64,000 nucleotides of DNA, from the NCBI GenBank assembly GCA_032622095.1, contig CP136069.1, positions 153,501,043-153,565,042 of the forward strand, in the 5' to 3' direction. A program made the translations under genes and the position numbers. Source of the stretch: Siphonodentalium dalli (Eukaryota > Mollusca > Scaphopoda > Gadilida > Siphonodentaliidae). Positions 19,071 to 31,529 of this stretch are shown here, piece by piece (the stretch's first letter is position 1; each line of letters begins with the position of its first letter). The notes under the pieces are model-generated. The model was not told the DNA's origin, did no database searches, and saw only the letters and a list, made by a program, of their open reading frames with translations.

Positions 19071-20691
19071 ACACGTTATTCTGAGCACGGCCGAACCAAC
19101 TCTCGGGTGATTTTGAAATTGGCGACGTAGATTCCCATCTAATAAATAAACAACAGGATATATCGTCAACATGATCCCTGTGGAGATATGGAATAACGAC
19201 ATTACAATATAAAACAAGGTTTAGGTACAGACGTCGTCCCTTGAGAAATAAGCATTATAGATCCAATGTTCCAAACAAAACGAAACGATCAAGTACGTCT
19301 AGACTTATAGACGTGACTACAGAGTGTCTCTGTTGACGGGTGTACATGCACCTGGGAATTTCCAACTGCACCCCACCCTTGAAGACCGAAATTTCTAACC
19401 GAACACCGATATATATGGTCGGAATTTCTAATTTTGGTATTAAACAACAAATTTCACAATTCACACTAAATACTGGTTGGAATATCAAATTGTTACAACA
19501 AATTCAATCTACGTTTGGTCTGTAATTTCCAACTGTCATGTGTCAGGAATGAAATATCACGAGCCAGACATGTCCCCCACTATGCCCCTGTCGCCAAGAG
19601 CCTATAGTCGAACACCACTTCAATGTCAAGGATGTTCCCCATTTGTCATGCGATTGTATGCAGACAATCACGATCGACTAACATGCTAGAATGTTGTGAC
19701 GAAGATAACATCCGTTTCTTCTTCTTTATTCGGCTTTTTTATTTCGGCCAGCCGCTGATAAATCTTTCGAAAAACTATATACGTCAGAAAATGTCTTTAT
19801 CTCAGCACCTTAGATACTTCATTGGTGGCGGAGGTTATGGGCCGTGAAAGTCTCATATCAGCCTGGTCTACATAAAACACGCACATTATCTGCTTATAAT
19901 TGCCTCATTTTGAATTGATAATGTGCTGAAAATGAGAGCGATTTAGTCACATTATCGACTCATAATGAGCAATTCTGATATTGACACAAAGAAGCCAACT
20001 CACGACTTTTCAGGTGTACGATCTTTAACGTGTGTATTCACTGTGGCCCGCGCCATAAAATATAATAACGGCTATGACTCCATTATCTACTTATTTCAGA
20101 ATAAAGTAATCACATTATGTACATATTGCACATTATATAGGTCGATTATGTGCGTATTTGTGCGAGGATATGTTGCTCATATTGGCGCGCCATCCGCGAT
20201 TTCTGAGTCTGACGCTGAATGAGAACAAGCATGATATAATTGATGAATTCACGTGGCGCGCGTTGCGGGCATCGTGTTCAAAGTGTCGAACGCAGGAATA
20301 GGAATTAGATTACCCAATAAACAATTAGTAAGTTAGTTAGTTACACATAATAGCGCTGAATCGGTCATTGTCGCCAAATATTTGGTATTTTGTGAGAGAA
20401 AAACAACAGGATATGGCAAGAAAACAAATGAGGTCCACCCACCCCCATCTTTTTTTGTTTTTGCTACGCGGGATTCATGTCTTTTTCAGGCCGAACGCGG
20501 GATTATATATACCCGCTGTTAACCGCTATTCAGGATTCATACCCCATATTAAATGGATTCGTATAAGGCTGTTACGCGACTTTGATGACGACAATTTTGG
20601 TATTTGATGGCTATATATAATGGGCTTTTTCAGTTCTTTTTTTCCATTTTCGGGGTCTCGCTCTGTTAATCGGGCGCGAGTTTGCCCGTGG
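19071..20691. other. Intergenic stretch with one dispersed repeat
   Basis: About 120 bp at 19870-19985 (containing CTGAAAATGAGAGC and GACTCATAATGAG) is repeated in reverse at 47641-47760. Otherwise no gene or element end is recognised. Short frames at 19477-19847, 19965-20222 and 20368-20607 have no known motif. Confidence 0.45.
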
Positions 20692-21028
20692 CAGTAGAGT
20701 AAGGTGTAGCTATCAGTATGTTATACTATTGAGAAAATTTAAGAAAATAGATGGTATTGAAGTGTGAAATGTATGTCCCTCATCACATATTTTGTTAACT
20801 TGTATTCAGTATTCATCCCCCTCTGTTAACTGGTATGCACCCCTCTGTGAACTGATGTGACAGTAGAGTAAGGTGTTGCTATCAGTATGTTATACTATTG
20901 ATAAAATTTAAGAAAATAGATGGTATTGAAGTGTGAAATGTATGCCCCTCATCACATATTTTGTTAACTGGTATTCAATATTCATCCCCTCTGTTAACTG
21001 GTATTCACCCCTCTGTTAACTGATGTTC
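20692..21028. repeat. Tandem duplication, period 169 bp
   Basis: The two copies (20692-20860 and 20861-21028) start CAGTAGAGTAAGGTG and are about 95% identical. Within each copy a shorter phrase, CTCTGTTAACTGGTATTCA, is itself repeated, so a smaller repeat lies inside the larger one. Confidence 0.9.
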
Positions 21029-22023
21029 AGCATTCACCGCCCAGGTATATATGCAATTCTAACAGACAACTTGTAAATATATGCAAATAGTTGTAAATTA
21101 TTTGTGAACTACGGTATTATGTTGTGTTGATTTATACTGCTCATGCATAATGGGACCATCCATCATCATCAGTACAAACAGACGGGCGATCTACATACAT
21201 AACGAACTGAATATCGCCAGTGATGAATGTCACGGGGTGCTCGAACCTTTGATAGCAGTGCTAATTAATAGTAAGGGTTAATTGGGGTTTGTTTGATTCT
21301 TGATCATTCTTGCGGAATCTGCTTATTTATCGGGCGCACTGGTATAAATAACATGCTTCTGAGCGACGTCCTGCTTCTGTGAAAACGAGTGTTCACATTG
21401 CGTAAGCCTGTACTAGAGGATTTACTTATTTTCGATGTATTGCTGAGCAGGTCTCACGCTGCCATATGGCAAATTGACCAATTGCCAATGTTTTTTTCGA
21501 AATTGGTCAAACAATAATTAATTTGGCCAAAGCCTTTTTTTTACCCAAAATATCAGAAATCTAATTCAAAAATCCAAATCGATTTTGATCATCTGCAAAC
21601 TAATTTACAGTGCTTTGACATTGAATAGGTCTGGGGTCTGTTAATTGATTAGATGATACAGCTTAATGGGTAACAAAAGTCACTCAGGGCAGTGCACTAT
21701 CAAGCAATGGGCCACCAGGATTAACAATAATTACTCCATAGTCTGTCATAAGGCTAAATGGTAGATGTGGGTAGTGGTATGTTGTCAAATAGCAATGGTG
21801 GGATTAAAGAATTCTGGACACAGTATTTTAAGGGATGGACCTTGAGGTATGTGAACTTTTACATTTAGACTTTATTCTAGAAATATGACTGATTCATAAT
21901 GTAATTCCCCTTGTATCACTTGTATATTTTTGTGTGGCGTCACCTCGCCTCATTCGAAATAAAAGAATATGTGTTATTAGCTGCTACATAACATAAATAC
22001 TAGATAATGTAGAATTGAGTGAT
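21029..22023. other. Intergenic stretch, nothing recognised
   Basis: No coding region or element boundary is supported. Confidence 0.4.
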
Positions 22024-23000
22024 TCACAATGATTGATTGAGGGTTTAACGTCGTTTTAGCCGCTAGGTCATATCACGACCAAGAACTGAATCATGTATAA
22101 AAATAATATCGTACAGAAGCAACTATGCAGATAAATCAGACAGTGGGTTAGATTAAAACAATGCAATGATGAACTATGTACAAATACATGACCCAAGAGG
22201 AATGTTTCCACTTGGAGTCAGGCATATAAATTCAAGAACTGACTAATGTGCAATCACACTATAAAACGTATAAAAGTAATACAAGAATAGATAATAAATC
22301 AATGCGTCAAGCTGATGGTCGGGTGGGTGAGACAGAATGTAATTCTTCACCCAACCAACAACCTCGATCCACAAATACTGTTTCTTGTCTTTGAGAGTGA
22401 ACATTTTCTCGTCAATCATGTGGTCAAATTTTGAAAGCAACAGGCGATTTTTTCTTTTGGAACAATAGAATCAACTTACATAGATTGTTTCGGAGGAAAT
22501 TCGCTTCAGGTTCTTCAACATGAATAATATCAGTCGCCTCAACTTGTGTTGCTTGTGATATACTCACGAGTTTGGTTTGACTCTGTGTCTGAGCGCTGGC
22601 ATCAACACACTTTTTTGTAGACACGATTGCTGAGCATGTGACATGTGGATAGTCGAGAACCAACATATCCTTCTCAGCCTTATATCGTTGAATCTTCGTT
22701 TCACAGCCCAAAATGGGACATGACGATCAAATGCAGCATGTGAACCTTGACAGTTTGAACATTTGTTAAGATTCGTACAATCCTTATGACCATGACCAGA
22801 AACAGAACAGAACATGGTTTCTTTACTTTTACAATGTTCCTGGCCATGGCCCTACCCCTGACATTTAAAACATTGCAATTGGTTTGGAACAAATGTGTTT
22901 AAATACATCTTCATATACGCAACCTTCAATGTCAGTGGATGTTCGCACCGGTTGAAGGTCAGAAGATAACTATTCAGGGGAACGTTTAGTCAATCAACAT
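22024..23000 (-). mobile_element. Internally deleted LINE derivative (ORF1 plus 3' tail)
   Basis: Read on the minus strand, ORF1 zinc-knuckle sequence (22700-22980) is followed directly by about 400 bp of apparent 3' untranslated sequence that ends CGACGTTAAACCCTCAATC at 22024-22045. That kind of terminus is typical of mollusc retroposons. No endonuclease or reverse transcriptase sequence lies between, so the entire ORF2 is missing. The ORF1 part is the same family as 31530-31943, sharing CxHPLTLKV. Confidence 0.65.
22430..22980 (-). pseudogene. LINE ORF1 with CCHC zinc knuckles, broken
   Basis: Minus-strand translation shows NRCEHPLTLKV, then FVPNQLQCFKCQG, an in-frame stop, GHGQEHC, then SGHGHKDC and KCSNCQGSHAAFD. 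This is the spaced C-x2-C...H...C pattern of the gag-like nucleic-acid-binding ORF1 protein of Jockey/CR1-type LINEs. The first knuckle is interrupted by a TAG; the second has lost a cysteine. The C-terminal part is polar and low in motifs. Confidence 0.75.
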
Positions 23001-23689
23001 TCTTTGTAAATCTACATCTCCACAGTGAGACAGACGTGAACAGTACCAGATTGAAACATTTAACAGTCATCAAGACGAAATGCAAATAGACATGACACGA
23101 ACGAAACAACATACATGAAAAACAGAAGACACAACTAGACACCAGAATATTATAGAACAGTTGGCAGAAATCTGAAACACTGCGGATAGGCGTGTCTAGC
23201 CGATTGATTGAGCCGGGTCAACCACCCGCCTTGAAGAGATGTATGACCAAAGAAGACCATGAGCTAAGCCTTATCAGCAGGTCGATGTCTCGCGTGATAC
23301 GATCGCCCTAGTACCTCCATGAATTATAAACCGAACCTCACGGGATGCACACACTGCAAGCAGGGTGCCACATTAGGGGAATCTTACCCGTCGCAGTGGG
23401 GCGGTAGGCCTGTTCTACAACGGATCATACACGGGGGCCATACAAGGGGTCAGTTAAATCCGTCACTGACTGGAACCAACCCATATAAAAAGCACCATAG
23501 TAAAAGTGCCACGTTTTGAAGTAACTGACGACTTTTGAAGTAAAGAATTTTCAAAGAGCGCTTTTTCCTCGATGAAATATATATTGACTAAATAACTGAT
23601 GTATTCAGAAATGAAAAAAATAATACAACAAGTTGAAGAGCGTTTTTTAAAGACCGTTCTCCATAAGAAGTTATTTCTACAGTATGCTC
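23001..23689. other. Intergenic stretch, nothing recognised
   Basis: The part at 23160-23500 is GC-richer than its surroundings and has a short frame (23319-23519) without motifs. It may be a mobile-element fragment, but no ends were found. Confidence 0.35.
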
Positions 23690-24830
23690 TCTGATTAACA
23701 TGGGTTTACCCACATATGTCCTGTTTCACCAGCATTTTACAAGAGTAAATTGGGGGAAACCATGCCTTTACTTGCATGGAATTTACATGGGTGTATATGG
23801 TTTTTACCAGAGTTTATCATTGTTAACCTGGCTTTAGCATGATTTACTTGGAATTTACAAGGGTATGTCCTTTACATGTTTTTAACAGAGTATATCATTG
23901 TTAACCTGGCTTTATCATGACTTACTTGGAACTTACAAGAATGTGTCTATTGTACATGACTTTTACCAGAGTATATCATTGTAAACCTAACTTTACCGCG
24001 CCTTTACTTGTAATTTTACTATTTCATTCTTAAAGGGGTACTGTACGCCATTTTCATTAAATTTCCGGTGACAACAACGATCTAATATCGATAATATATA
24101 GAAACATAAGTAATTTGAGTCGAAGATGTATTCTGTAAACGCTCAGGTTAATAGGCTATCTTAAAATTTAATAATTTAAAAGTTAATAATTTGATATAAA
24201 TTGAATTTATGACTGGAGCCATAAAATGGCGTCAATTGAATTACGAATTTGCGTAATCAAATAAAGTAAATGAGGGATACTGGCTTGTTAAACCGATCGC
24301 ACACACGATCGCTTAAAATATTATGATGATACGGGGAGAACACTCAAGCCACTCACTGACTAGCGACGATACAATAACTTAAATGATTATATGGGACTAG
24401 TATGCCTATAATATAACTTTTATTTGATTCATTTGGTTGAAAACTGTACAAAAATTACTCGACAGCGACAATTTGTATTTTTGCATTCCGGTAAATTTGT
24501 CATCCGTAACACTACTTCGTACTCAACAGACTTTCAAATAATGAAAAAAGTGTTACCTTATTCTCAGACTCGGAGACTATAGAAACAACATTTGGCGTAC
24601 AGTACCCCTTTAAATGATATTTTACATGACTTTTGCCGGAGTATATCATTGTACACCCGACTTTACCAGAGTAGTGCCTGGTAAACCATGGTTTATCGGG
24701 ATTTTACCAGAGTGTTGTTATTGTAAACCTGACATTACCACATTCTAAAAATATTTTTTTGTTATTCTGGTAAAAGAACAGAAAAGGACGAGCCTGGTTT
24801 GTCGGAATTTTACCAGTTTTTTTTATAAGG
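23690..24830. repeat. Diverged repeat of about 80-bp unit, split by an insertion
   Basis: The phrases TTTACCAGAGTATATCATTG, then TAAACCTGGCTTTA, then TTACTTGGAATTTACAAG recur about every 80 bp at 23750-24030 and resume at 24620-24810. The field is interrupted at 24030 by a TTAA-flanked element. Units are about 80-85% similar by eye. Confidence 0.75.
24034..24609. mobile_element. TTAA-flanked element with 17-bp inverted repeats
   Basis: TTAA lies at 24030-24033 and 24610-24613. The ends are perfect inverted repeats, AGGGGTACTGTACGCCA. The 576-bp interior is AT-rich and has no coding evidence. It interrupts the 80-bp repeat field, which continues on both sides. Confidence 0.85.
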
Positions 24831-25795
24831 GAACGTAGAGTCCCCTATTATTTAACAAAGACAAATATTCCCTGTGTTGTTTGGTCAAAGTTAAAAGTTC
24901 CCAATCAGATCATCAAAATGTTCCCAGGTTTTGTACGGGTGGAATATGATCTCTAGGGAAATGGTCGGGTATATATGACGTGTGTATTCTCATGCACATG
25001 CCGCATTGTGCGGAGTTACGTACACATGCGAGAACTCCAAAAACGTTGATTGGATATCCGATCGAAGCGTTGATTGTGGTGAGATCCAGCTTTCCTGGCA
25101 CCAGTCATAATTAATACTACTGGTGTACAAAAATTCTCACCAGATCCTGAATACGCTATAATAAACTGAACCATGCAGACTTGACAAATTCAGCCAAGGA
25201 TTGTAAACGGGGATGTCGTTGTACAAATCCACACTAAGACACTTCGTATCATACGTATAACATGTGCCTTATATAGCGAGTTATCTTAGCGATTTGAAAG
25301 ATAATATTGACATAAAACATTTTTTTTTATGTCGACGAACGATTACAGTTAATCGATGCAAATGTTACATACTTTTCTATGTGACGAATGTTGTACAGTC
25401 GAGTGCATCGAAAAACATCGATTATCTTAACTAAAGGTCATTCTACGTGATCCAACCGACTTCTTTCAACTAGGCTAATGTTCCCCCATACTGGATTACA
25501 CTCCAATTGTGCAGCATGATTCTAAAGGGGCTTTTCATCGCCAAGTACTCCAATGGTATTAACCCTTCCTATACAGTTATCTCATTCAGCTATATCAGTA
25601 TATATTATTCATTTGGAGGAGGGGTGTTCAGGAGATAATTAAATAATTATGACCGTTTTTTTAACTTATTATCTTAAAACAGTTCTTATTAGTAAATAAA
25701 GGGTTTAATTAATAATTTATACTTATTTCCAGTAGGTTGACCGCAAGATTCATTCTACTGGCAGTCAAATTACTGGAGCTTCCTGACATTTTGTG
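24831..25795. other. Intergenic stretch, nothing recognised
   Basis: No gene is supported. The phrase with GTTCCCAGGTTTTGTACGGG (about 24920) resembles one near 26705, so an old dispersed repeat may be present. Confidence 0.4.
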
Positions 25796-25970
25796 AGAGC
25801 CTCGCATATGTAAGAGAATACATTGGCATAACAATATTTACCTTGACCTTACAAGCCAATGCATTATCTTATATTGTGCATTGGCATACCAATATTTACC
25901 ATGACATTATAAGCCAGTGCATTCTCTTATATATGCGAAGCTCCCTGTGGGAGACTCGCATATATAAAAG
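25796..25970. repeat. Relics of the 69-bp palindrome family
   Basis: Three damaged copies or arms occur: an arm GCCTCGCATATGTAAGAGAA at 25799, a middle fragment near 25855-25885, and a palindrome variant at about 25914-25968 whose centre reads GAAGCTCCCTGTGGGAGAC. The stem sequence is conserved while the apex differs from the main family, so this is a diverged subfamily. Confidence 0.7.
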
Positions 25971-26761
25971 GTTAATCAAAACTTGATGCTAGACATTGGA
26001 AAAGGTTAAAGCATTGACAAATAATCTGAAAATCATATTTAGATTAAAATAGTTTAACATGGTAAATGTTTAGCGATGTTTGTTGACAAATCACCGTAAC
26101 AGTTTTGTTTGCATAACAATGGTTTCAACAAGCGAAAGTTCGTTGTTGGAGAACTATCAAAGAAGAAAGTTTATCCATTTTCTTCTTAGTTGTGATATTT
26201 TTGTTTGCACATTAACCCTTATCGTCTTTTCAGTTGCATTATAACGACACTGTCAGTTTTATTTGTGGAAGAGAATGTGAATTTTTCATGGGAATATTTC
26301 CACTGCACGTAGAAACAGTCGATCACCGGTGATCCACTGAAAGATTGTTTAGATACACGAATCAGTATTCCACCCTCTGCGTGGATCGAAAATATGAGCT
26401 CAGGCGCCAATATAGGGAGACTGGAATCACGTTCGCTTCTGCGTGGTTTATGGGGGGGGGGGGGCAACAAGCTGGTACTTAACCGACTGAGTAACTATAG
26501 TCCAACATGCTCACTGGTATCAGTTCAGTCAGATAACACATCGTACGAACCTACAAATGGCTTATGCCGTTGAATCGTCACTTAAATCGTGAAATTTCGA
26601 GTTGAGACCTTCACCTGCAGTGAAGTACATTACTAAGGAACAAATAATAACTTAGAAATATATTCCCTGCGTTATTTTTTCAATTCTATAAGGTTCCCTG
26701 TCAAGAGTTCACAGGTTTTGTACTGGTGCAATACGTGCGTTAGCATTATAAAGAAGAAATA
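25971..26761. other. Intergenic stretch, nothing recognised
   Basis: A run of about 12 G residues lies at 26451-26462. The short minus-strand frame upstream of it (26219-26470) has no motif. No other feature is supported. Confidence 0.4.
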
Positions 26762-26935
26762 TGTCGGTTATATAGAGGATCTACAACGAGTTCCCAGTTT
26801 ATAGCGGAATTTACAAAACGAGTCCAGTACATTAGGTCTGGACCGAGCCTTTGGCGAGGTCCAGACCGAATTTACTGGACGAGTAAATTCCGCTATAAAT
26901 TGGGACGAATTGTAGATTCTATTTATTAGATGATC
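26762..26935. mobile_element. Fold-back element F1
   Basis: The two halves are reverse complements over about 75 bp per arm with few mismatches; the arms contain TTATAGCGGAATTTAC and GGTCTGGACC and meet at an apex GAGCCTTTGGCGAG (about 26850). The right end reads ACGAATTGTAGATTCTATTT. The ends and apex recur, with different stems, at 36065-36240. No coding sequence is present. Confidence 0.8.
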
Positions 26936-27606
26936 CAAACCCTCGACAAAACATACTTAAATCAACAAATGGAACGCGAAACTAACATCGGCTTCAATAA
27001 GGCATGCGGTGACGTTTCACGTAACTATGCGTTGTTTGCCCGCGTAAATAAATAGTCCCTGATAAATAAAGATTCTTTGGTGTATTTAATTCATTATAGA
27101 TTGTTGGAAAAATATTGGAAGCCATAGTATTTTGAGACGTTGCGTAAGGAATGTAAACAAACTACAAACCGGAAGGCAAAGGTCACCTGGCATTATTTCC
27201 TGTTATTAAACGAACGTTTAATATCACAGTTTATAGAATGGGTTTATTGAATGGAATAAGGTTATGATCATGAATAATAAATAGGTAAAGATAATGATGA
27301 GGTATCTCTTCAATGGGTTTTCTGTATTGGTGCAAAGATGTAGAATAATATGTTCAATCACAAAGAAGTTCAATGGATTTCTTTTCACTTCTTTTCATTA
27401 ATTTGTTGCAATAAATTATCTGTTAAATACATATAAATGAGACTAAATGAGACATGAGTGGATCTTTTGATTCTATTTTATGGAAATAGTAATAATGAGT
27501 TTCATATAATTGTGGGTTGTTGTTGGTGTTGTTGTTATTGTTGTTGCTGATGGTGATGAAACTATTTGATGGGAAGAGATAGATCATTAGTAATTATAAT
27601 GATAAA
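26936..27606. other. Intergenic stretch with a GTT microsatellite
   Basis: A GTTGTTGTTGGTGTTGTTGT run lies at about 27517-27550. No gene is supported. Confidence 0.5.
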
Positions 27607-28125
27607 AGATATGGGCGGCGTTGGCGGTGGGTATTCTGTTAAAATATTCACCTCCGTCAAAAACCGCCATAAACAAAACTGACAGTAAAATATAAACAGA
27701 CCTTGTTCTTATACCAATCAGAAATATGGCATAAACAGTATGTTATTGTCAAATATGTTCCTTTGTTGTGTAAACAAAAGCAAAAAAACGTTACAGAACC
27801 TGGCTTTTGTTTAGATCCGGATATGGTAAACATAAAGAGTGTTATTTTTTACTGTTTTCCTTATATGGAAATAATAAAGAGCGTTTATATCATTTGTGTG
27901 TGATTAACCAATAGAATTGCGTTGTTTTACGTAAACAGAAGCAAAACTTCGGTAACACGAGCATGCTCTTGTTTACGTACACCATCGTATGTCTGGACGA
28001 CAATATACTATTTACGCGCTGATTATGTTTGGCATATGAACAAAACTTTATATATTTTAATATTCCTTCTGTTGATGGCGATTTGAACAAATATGAATAG
28101 TTCTGCAACGAACGCCAGCCGACCT
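27607..28125 (+). mobile_element. Family E TTAA element, copy 2
   Basis: The left flank is ATAA, a one-base variant of TTAA, and the right flank is TTAA at 28126-28129. The ends read AGATATGGGCGGCGTT and, inverted, AGGTCGGCTGGCGTTCG. It aligns throughout with 30312-30882. The 12-mer pair is at 27832 (one mismatch) and 27874, again 42 bp apart. It lies about 95 bp beyond the end of the LINE fragment at 28220. Confidence 0.75.
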
Positions 28126-28223
28126 TTAAATAATTTCATAACGTCGTGTATTGTCGCAGGATTGTTATTTTAAGTAGTTCATTCGAAAATTTGCCATATT
28201 CAGTAGATTTTCTGGGGTTTTTT

Positions 28224-28790
28224 TTAAATTTTAACACAATTAATTACTTCGCATGCTTCTATAGTACTCTCACCGATGTTTAAAGCTGTTGTTTCGTTCA
28301 CATTATAATGTTCTGTTCTATCGGAAGAAGCGTTCACGTTACAGAGCACTTTCTTGAAAAAGTCTACACTTTCATCAGGATGTAAATAATTTGTTTCATC
28401 TCGTTTATTCCTCAGGTCGTTTACTACTCGCCAATATTCGGACGGATGTTCATTTTCCATGTTATCGACTATAGCTTTGCTAACTCTTGGAATGTAGTAT
28501 AACTCTTGGAATGTAGTTTAACTCTTGGAATGTAGTTTAGATTTTGTTTTTCTTAGTTTCCTTATTATAAGCTTTTTTTGGCTACGAAAAATTCCCCTAA
28601 GACTTGCGTCACATGGATTTTGTTTCACTTCTCGACAGGCGTTTCCCATTTCAATTGTTATACTGCCGGCATCGCTCATCAAACCAATTACGCGTTCTTG
28701 TATGCATTTTGGACTTATTCGTTCGAAAATTAGTCGCTCCAGTGTCAAAATTTCGAACTGCACATTCAGTTCCGTGCCTGCTAAGTTCAT
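28224..28790 (-). pseudogene. LINE linker region between endonuclease and reverse transcriptase
   Basis: Two frames, 28518-28790 and 28224-28460, are pieces of one region. The first includes CREVKQNPCDASLRG and a Lys/Arg-rich RKLRKTKSKLHSKS; the second has NEHPSEYWRVVNDLRNKR and DESVDFFKKV. This basic helical stretch with a W-containing block is typical of the segment before the reverse-transcriptase palm. A short direct repeat (AACTCTTGGAATGTAGT, three copies at 28470-28537) sits at the break. Confidence 0.75.
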
Positions 28791-29211
28791 AATTGGTCAT
28801 CCTGAATTGTAAGAGACGGTTTGGATATCGTAATCATTGATGGTTTTCAAAGCTTCTGCAGTGCTACCCGAAGTCAATTTAGTGACCACTTCAGGTTTGT
28901 ACATTTGAATCTAAACATATATAATGTGTCCATGCTCCATTTCAACTTAACATACATTGCTTATTGACATGGCCAGAGTAGTCATTTAGTTGTTTGACGC
29001 AAAGATAAATTACATCGGACAGATATCTTTCAAAAACTAGTACGTAATCGACCAAACTTTCATCATGCATTGTAATGATAAGAAGTGTAATTTCCGAGAG
29101 AATAACCTAATGTACGGACGTTCAAAATTCAAACGGAAATTGTTTTACATAACTTTAGGAGCTGGAGGCCAAAATGATTCACCCGCTTGTCTAAACTTGC
29201 CATGTCCTTAA

Positions 29212-29578
29212 AGTGATGTGAAACACTCCGGTATGGTGATCAAACAGAAATGCAGAATAATCTTGTTCAAAGTATTAATTTTTACAAATAGTATATCCAA
29301 ATTGACAACTCATCCCGTCATTCTTATATATGAATTAAATGCAGTGACTCTCGGTGGCGAAATCGTTTTCGTTAGTTTATCGCTGAGAGATGCGTCCCGA
29401 ATCGAGTAGTAAATATTTACAATTGAGCGTAGTTCTGATGATGTTTTCAATGGAGTGGTAAGGTCGATTTGCTTCAAATTTTCGGCGATGTTAGTATAAT
29501 GTTACATTCCTCCAGTTGTCATAGCGCCTGAATTCTAACTTATCAGTTTCACGCACCGAACAAGTACATAATATGTCT
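29212..29578 (-). mobile_element. Family A TTAA element, copy 3, nested in the LINE
   Basis: TTAA at 29208-29211 and 29579-29582 flank it. In reverse orientation it matches 902-1294, beginning AGTGATGTGAAACACTCC on the plus strand. The LINE endonuclease frame lies on both sides, so the element inserted into the LINE. Confidence 0.8.
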
Positions 29579-29582
29579 TTAA

Positions 29583-30126
29583 CACAGTCCAATATATAAC
29601 TATCTGGGAGATAAATATATTGATCATCATCTTGTTCGACATATTCCGGTCTTCCACCTGTTCAAGAGTTGAAATCTCCTCCCATTATTATTATCGATTT
29701 TATCACTATATTTTCGTAATTCTGTTTCATCATCTTGAAAAATAAAGTCATGACTTTTACGTTTATTCCAGTAGGTTGACGATTGTAGTGGAATGTAAAT
29801 TGAAGCAAAGACAATACTTCAATTTTGTTGGAAAATAACACCCTCAAATTCGACACATAACGCGACATCCTTAATATGGGTAACATTTTTAACAGATCCT
29901 TCGTATTTTGTCTGATAATATATACATAGAATTAAATTCTCCCTCTGACATTTTCCTGAACACTTCTATACAAATCATGGCAATTGTAGCCAGGTATTTT
30001 AATTTGTTTCGCATTTTTGTGCCATGCCTCAGATATGGTTATGGAATTATAACGTTTAATTAATTTGAGAATACGTGGGCTTCGATTTTGTTTATGAGCC
30101 CTTGAGCATTCCATGTTGTGTAACAA
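29583..30126 (-). pseudogene. LINE APE-type endonuclease, N-terminal part
   Basis: The frame 29932-30126 carries ISEAWHKNAKQIKIPGY and a following arginine-containing block, the second conserved motif of APE-like LINE endonucleases. The frame 29662-29886 ends with MGGDFNS, the GDFN metal and phosphate-binding motif. A stop separates GDFNS from the following TGG. The rest of the domain continues beyond the inserted TTAA element, down to about 29000, in a badly decayed form. Confidence 0.8.
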
Positions 30127-30311
30127 ATGGTCACATCAGAAGATTGATTTGAGTTAGTAATTAATATTTGGAAGTTTTAAATTATAAGTATACATGTATA
30201 TATACTGGGGGTCATCGGAGATAATACACGACCAGATAAACATTTACGTTCTCTGTTATATTAAATGTGGCTGGCTAAATACATGCAGTGGCTAAACGGG
30301 TCACCGCTTAA

Positions 30312-30882
30312 AGATACGGGCGGCGTTGGCGGTGGGTATGCTGTTAAAATATTCACCTCCCCCTCAAAAACCGCCATAAACAGAAATAATAGTAAAATAT
30401 ATACGTTGGTCTTATACCAATCATAAATATGGCATAAACAGTATGTGATTGTCAAATGTTTTTCCTTTGTTATGTAAACAAAAGCAAAACACGTTACAGA
30501 ACTTGGCTTTTGTTCAATCCGGATAAGGTAAACATAAAGCGCGTTATTTGTTACTGTTTTCCTGATATGGAAATAATAAAGAGCGTTTATATCATTTGTG
30601 TGTCATTAACCGGATTAACCAATATAATTGCGTTGTGTTATGTAAACAGAAGTAAACAAAAGCAAAACTTTTGTAACAAAAGCAAAACTTTTGTAACACG
30701 AGCAGGCTCTTGTTTACGTACACCATCGTACGTCTTGTATTGACGACAATATACTATTTACGCGCTGATTATGTTTGGCATATGAAGAAAACTATATATA
30801 TATATATATTAATATTCCTTCTGTTGATGGCGATTTGAACAAATATGAATAGTTCTGCAACGAACGCCGCCCATGCCTATCT
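30312..30882 (+). mobile_element. Family E TTAA element, copy 3
   Basis: The left TTAA is at 30308-30311; the right flank reads TTGG and is probably a mutated TTAA. The ends are AGATACGGGCGGCGTT and, inverted, AGATAGGCATGGGCGGCGTT, the clearest inverted repeat in the family. The 12-mer copies are at 30534 (one mismatch) and 30576, 42 bp apart. A tandem duplication of AAAGCAAAACTTTTGTAACA near 30660-30695 and a TA run near 30795 are private to this copy. Confidence 0.8.
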
Positions 30883-31489
30883 TTGGTCCATCCGTAACTC
30901 GAATTGTAGTCCGAGGGGGCTTCTGGGCTATTTGTCGATTATTTGCTTGTTCATGTGGCAACTCGAACGAAAAACAACGTATTGATAGTGAAAGTGATGA
31001 CTCGCTAAAACCCCTGTCACACTCAGGCCGGCGCTCTCACTGCGCTGCAAAAGTACCAGCATATGAGTAACACGCAGGAGGAGCGCCGAAAACTGTCGAA
31101 AATTGTCAAACTTTTAAAACAAAGTATGCTCCTATTGCGTTCCTACTTTGTCAAGTCTCACGCTCTTAGTGCGTTCAAGTCGCTGTCATTGTGATGCTAG
31201 TACGTTCACAATAAGTTCGCAAAACGTTCTCTGCGCGGGCGCGGAGAGTATAGATAGCGCCTCCTGCGTTCTCCAGTCATAGTCAGTTTTTATGTTGTGG
31301 GGAAAATACCCAACACTCCGCAATAGATTAGCTGTCCGATTAAACTACTGTCACACTCCGCTGCGATCAGGCCGGCGCTTGCATTGCGCTGAAAAATAAT
31401 CAAAGCGCCAAGCAAAGCGCAGTAAGGTACCCAAGAACGTATTGGTGACGCAGTTGACACTGGCTAGGACGGGAGAGAGTCTCCGTGAT
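30883..31489. other. GC-richer stretch with a repeated phrase, no gene
   Basis: The phrase CTGTCACACTC plus AGGCCGGCGCT occurs at about 31015-31035 and again at about 31350-31380, each followed by a GCGCTG-rich segment. Together they may bound an unrecognised repeat of about 340 bp. No coding evidence. Confidence 0.4.
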
Positions 31490-31529
31490 CGCCCCAGAGC
31501 CAATGTAGCTGAGGTATTATCCTCAGTAC

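Larger units (their letters stand above)
28220..30160 (-). mobile_element. LINE fragment (endonuclease and linker), minus strand
   Basis: Minus-strand reading from about 30126 downwards gives an APE-type endonuclease, then a linker region ending near 28224, before any reverse-transcriptase motif. A family A TTAA element (29212-29578) is inserted in the endonuclease. Multiple stops and frameshifts are present. The 3' half of the LINE is absent. The clade cannot be fixed; CR1/Jockey-like is plausible. Confidence 0.8.
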
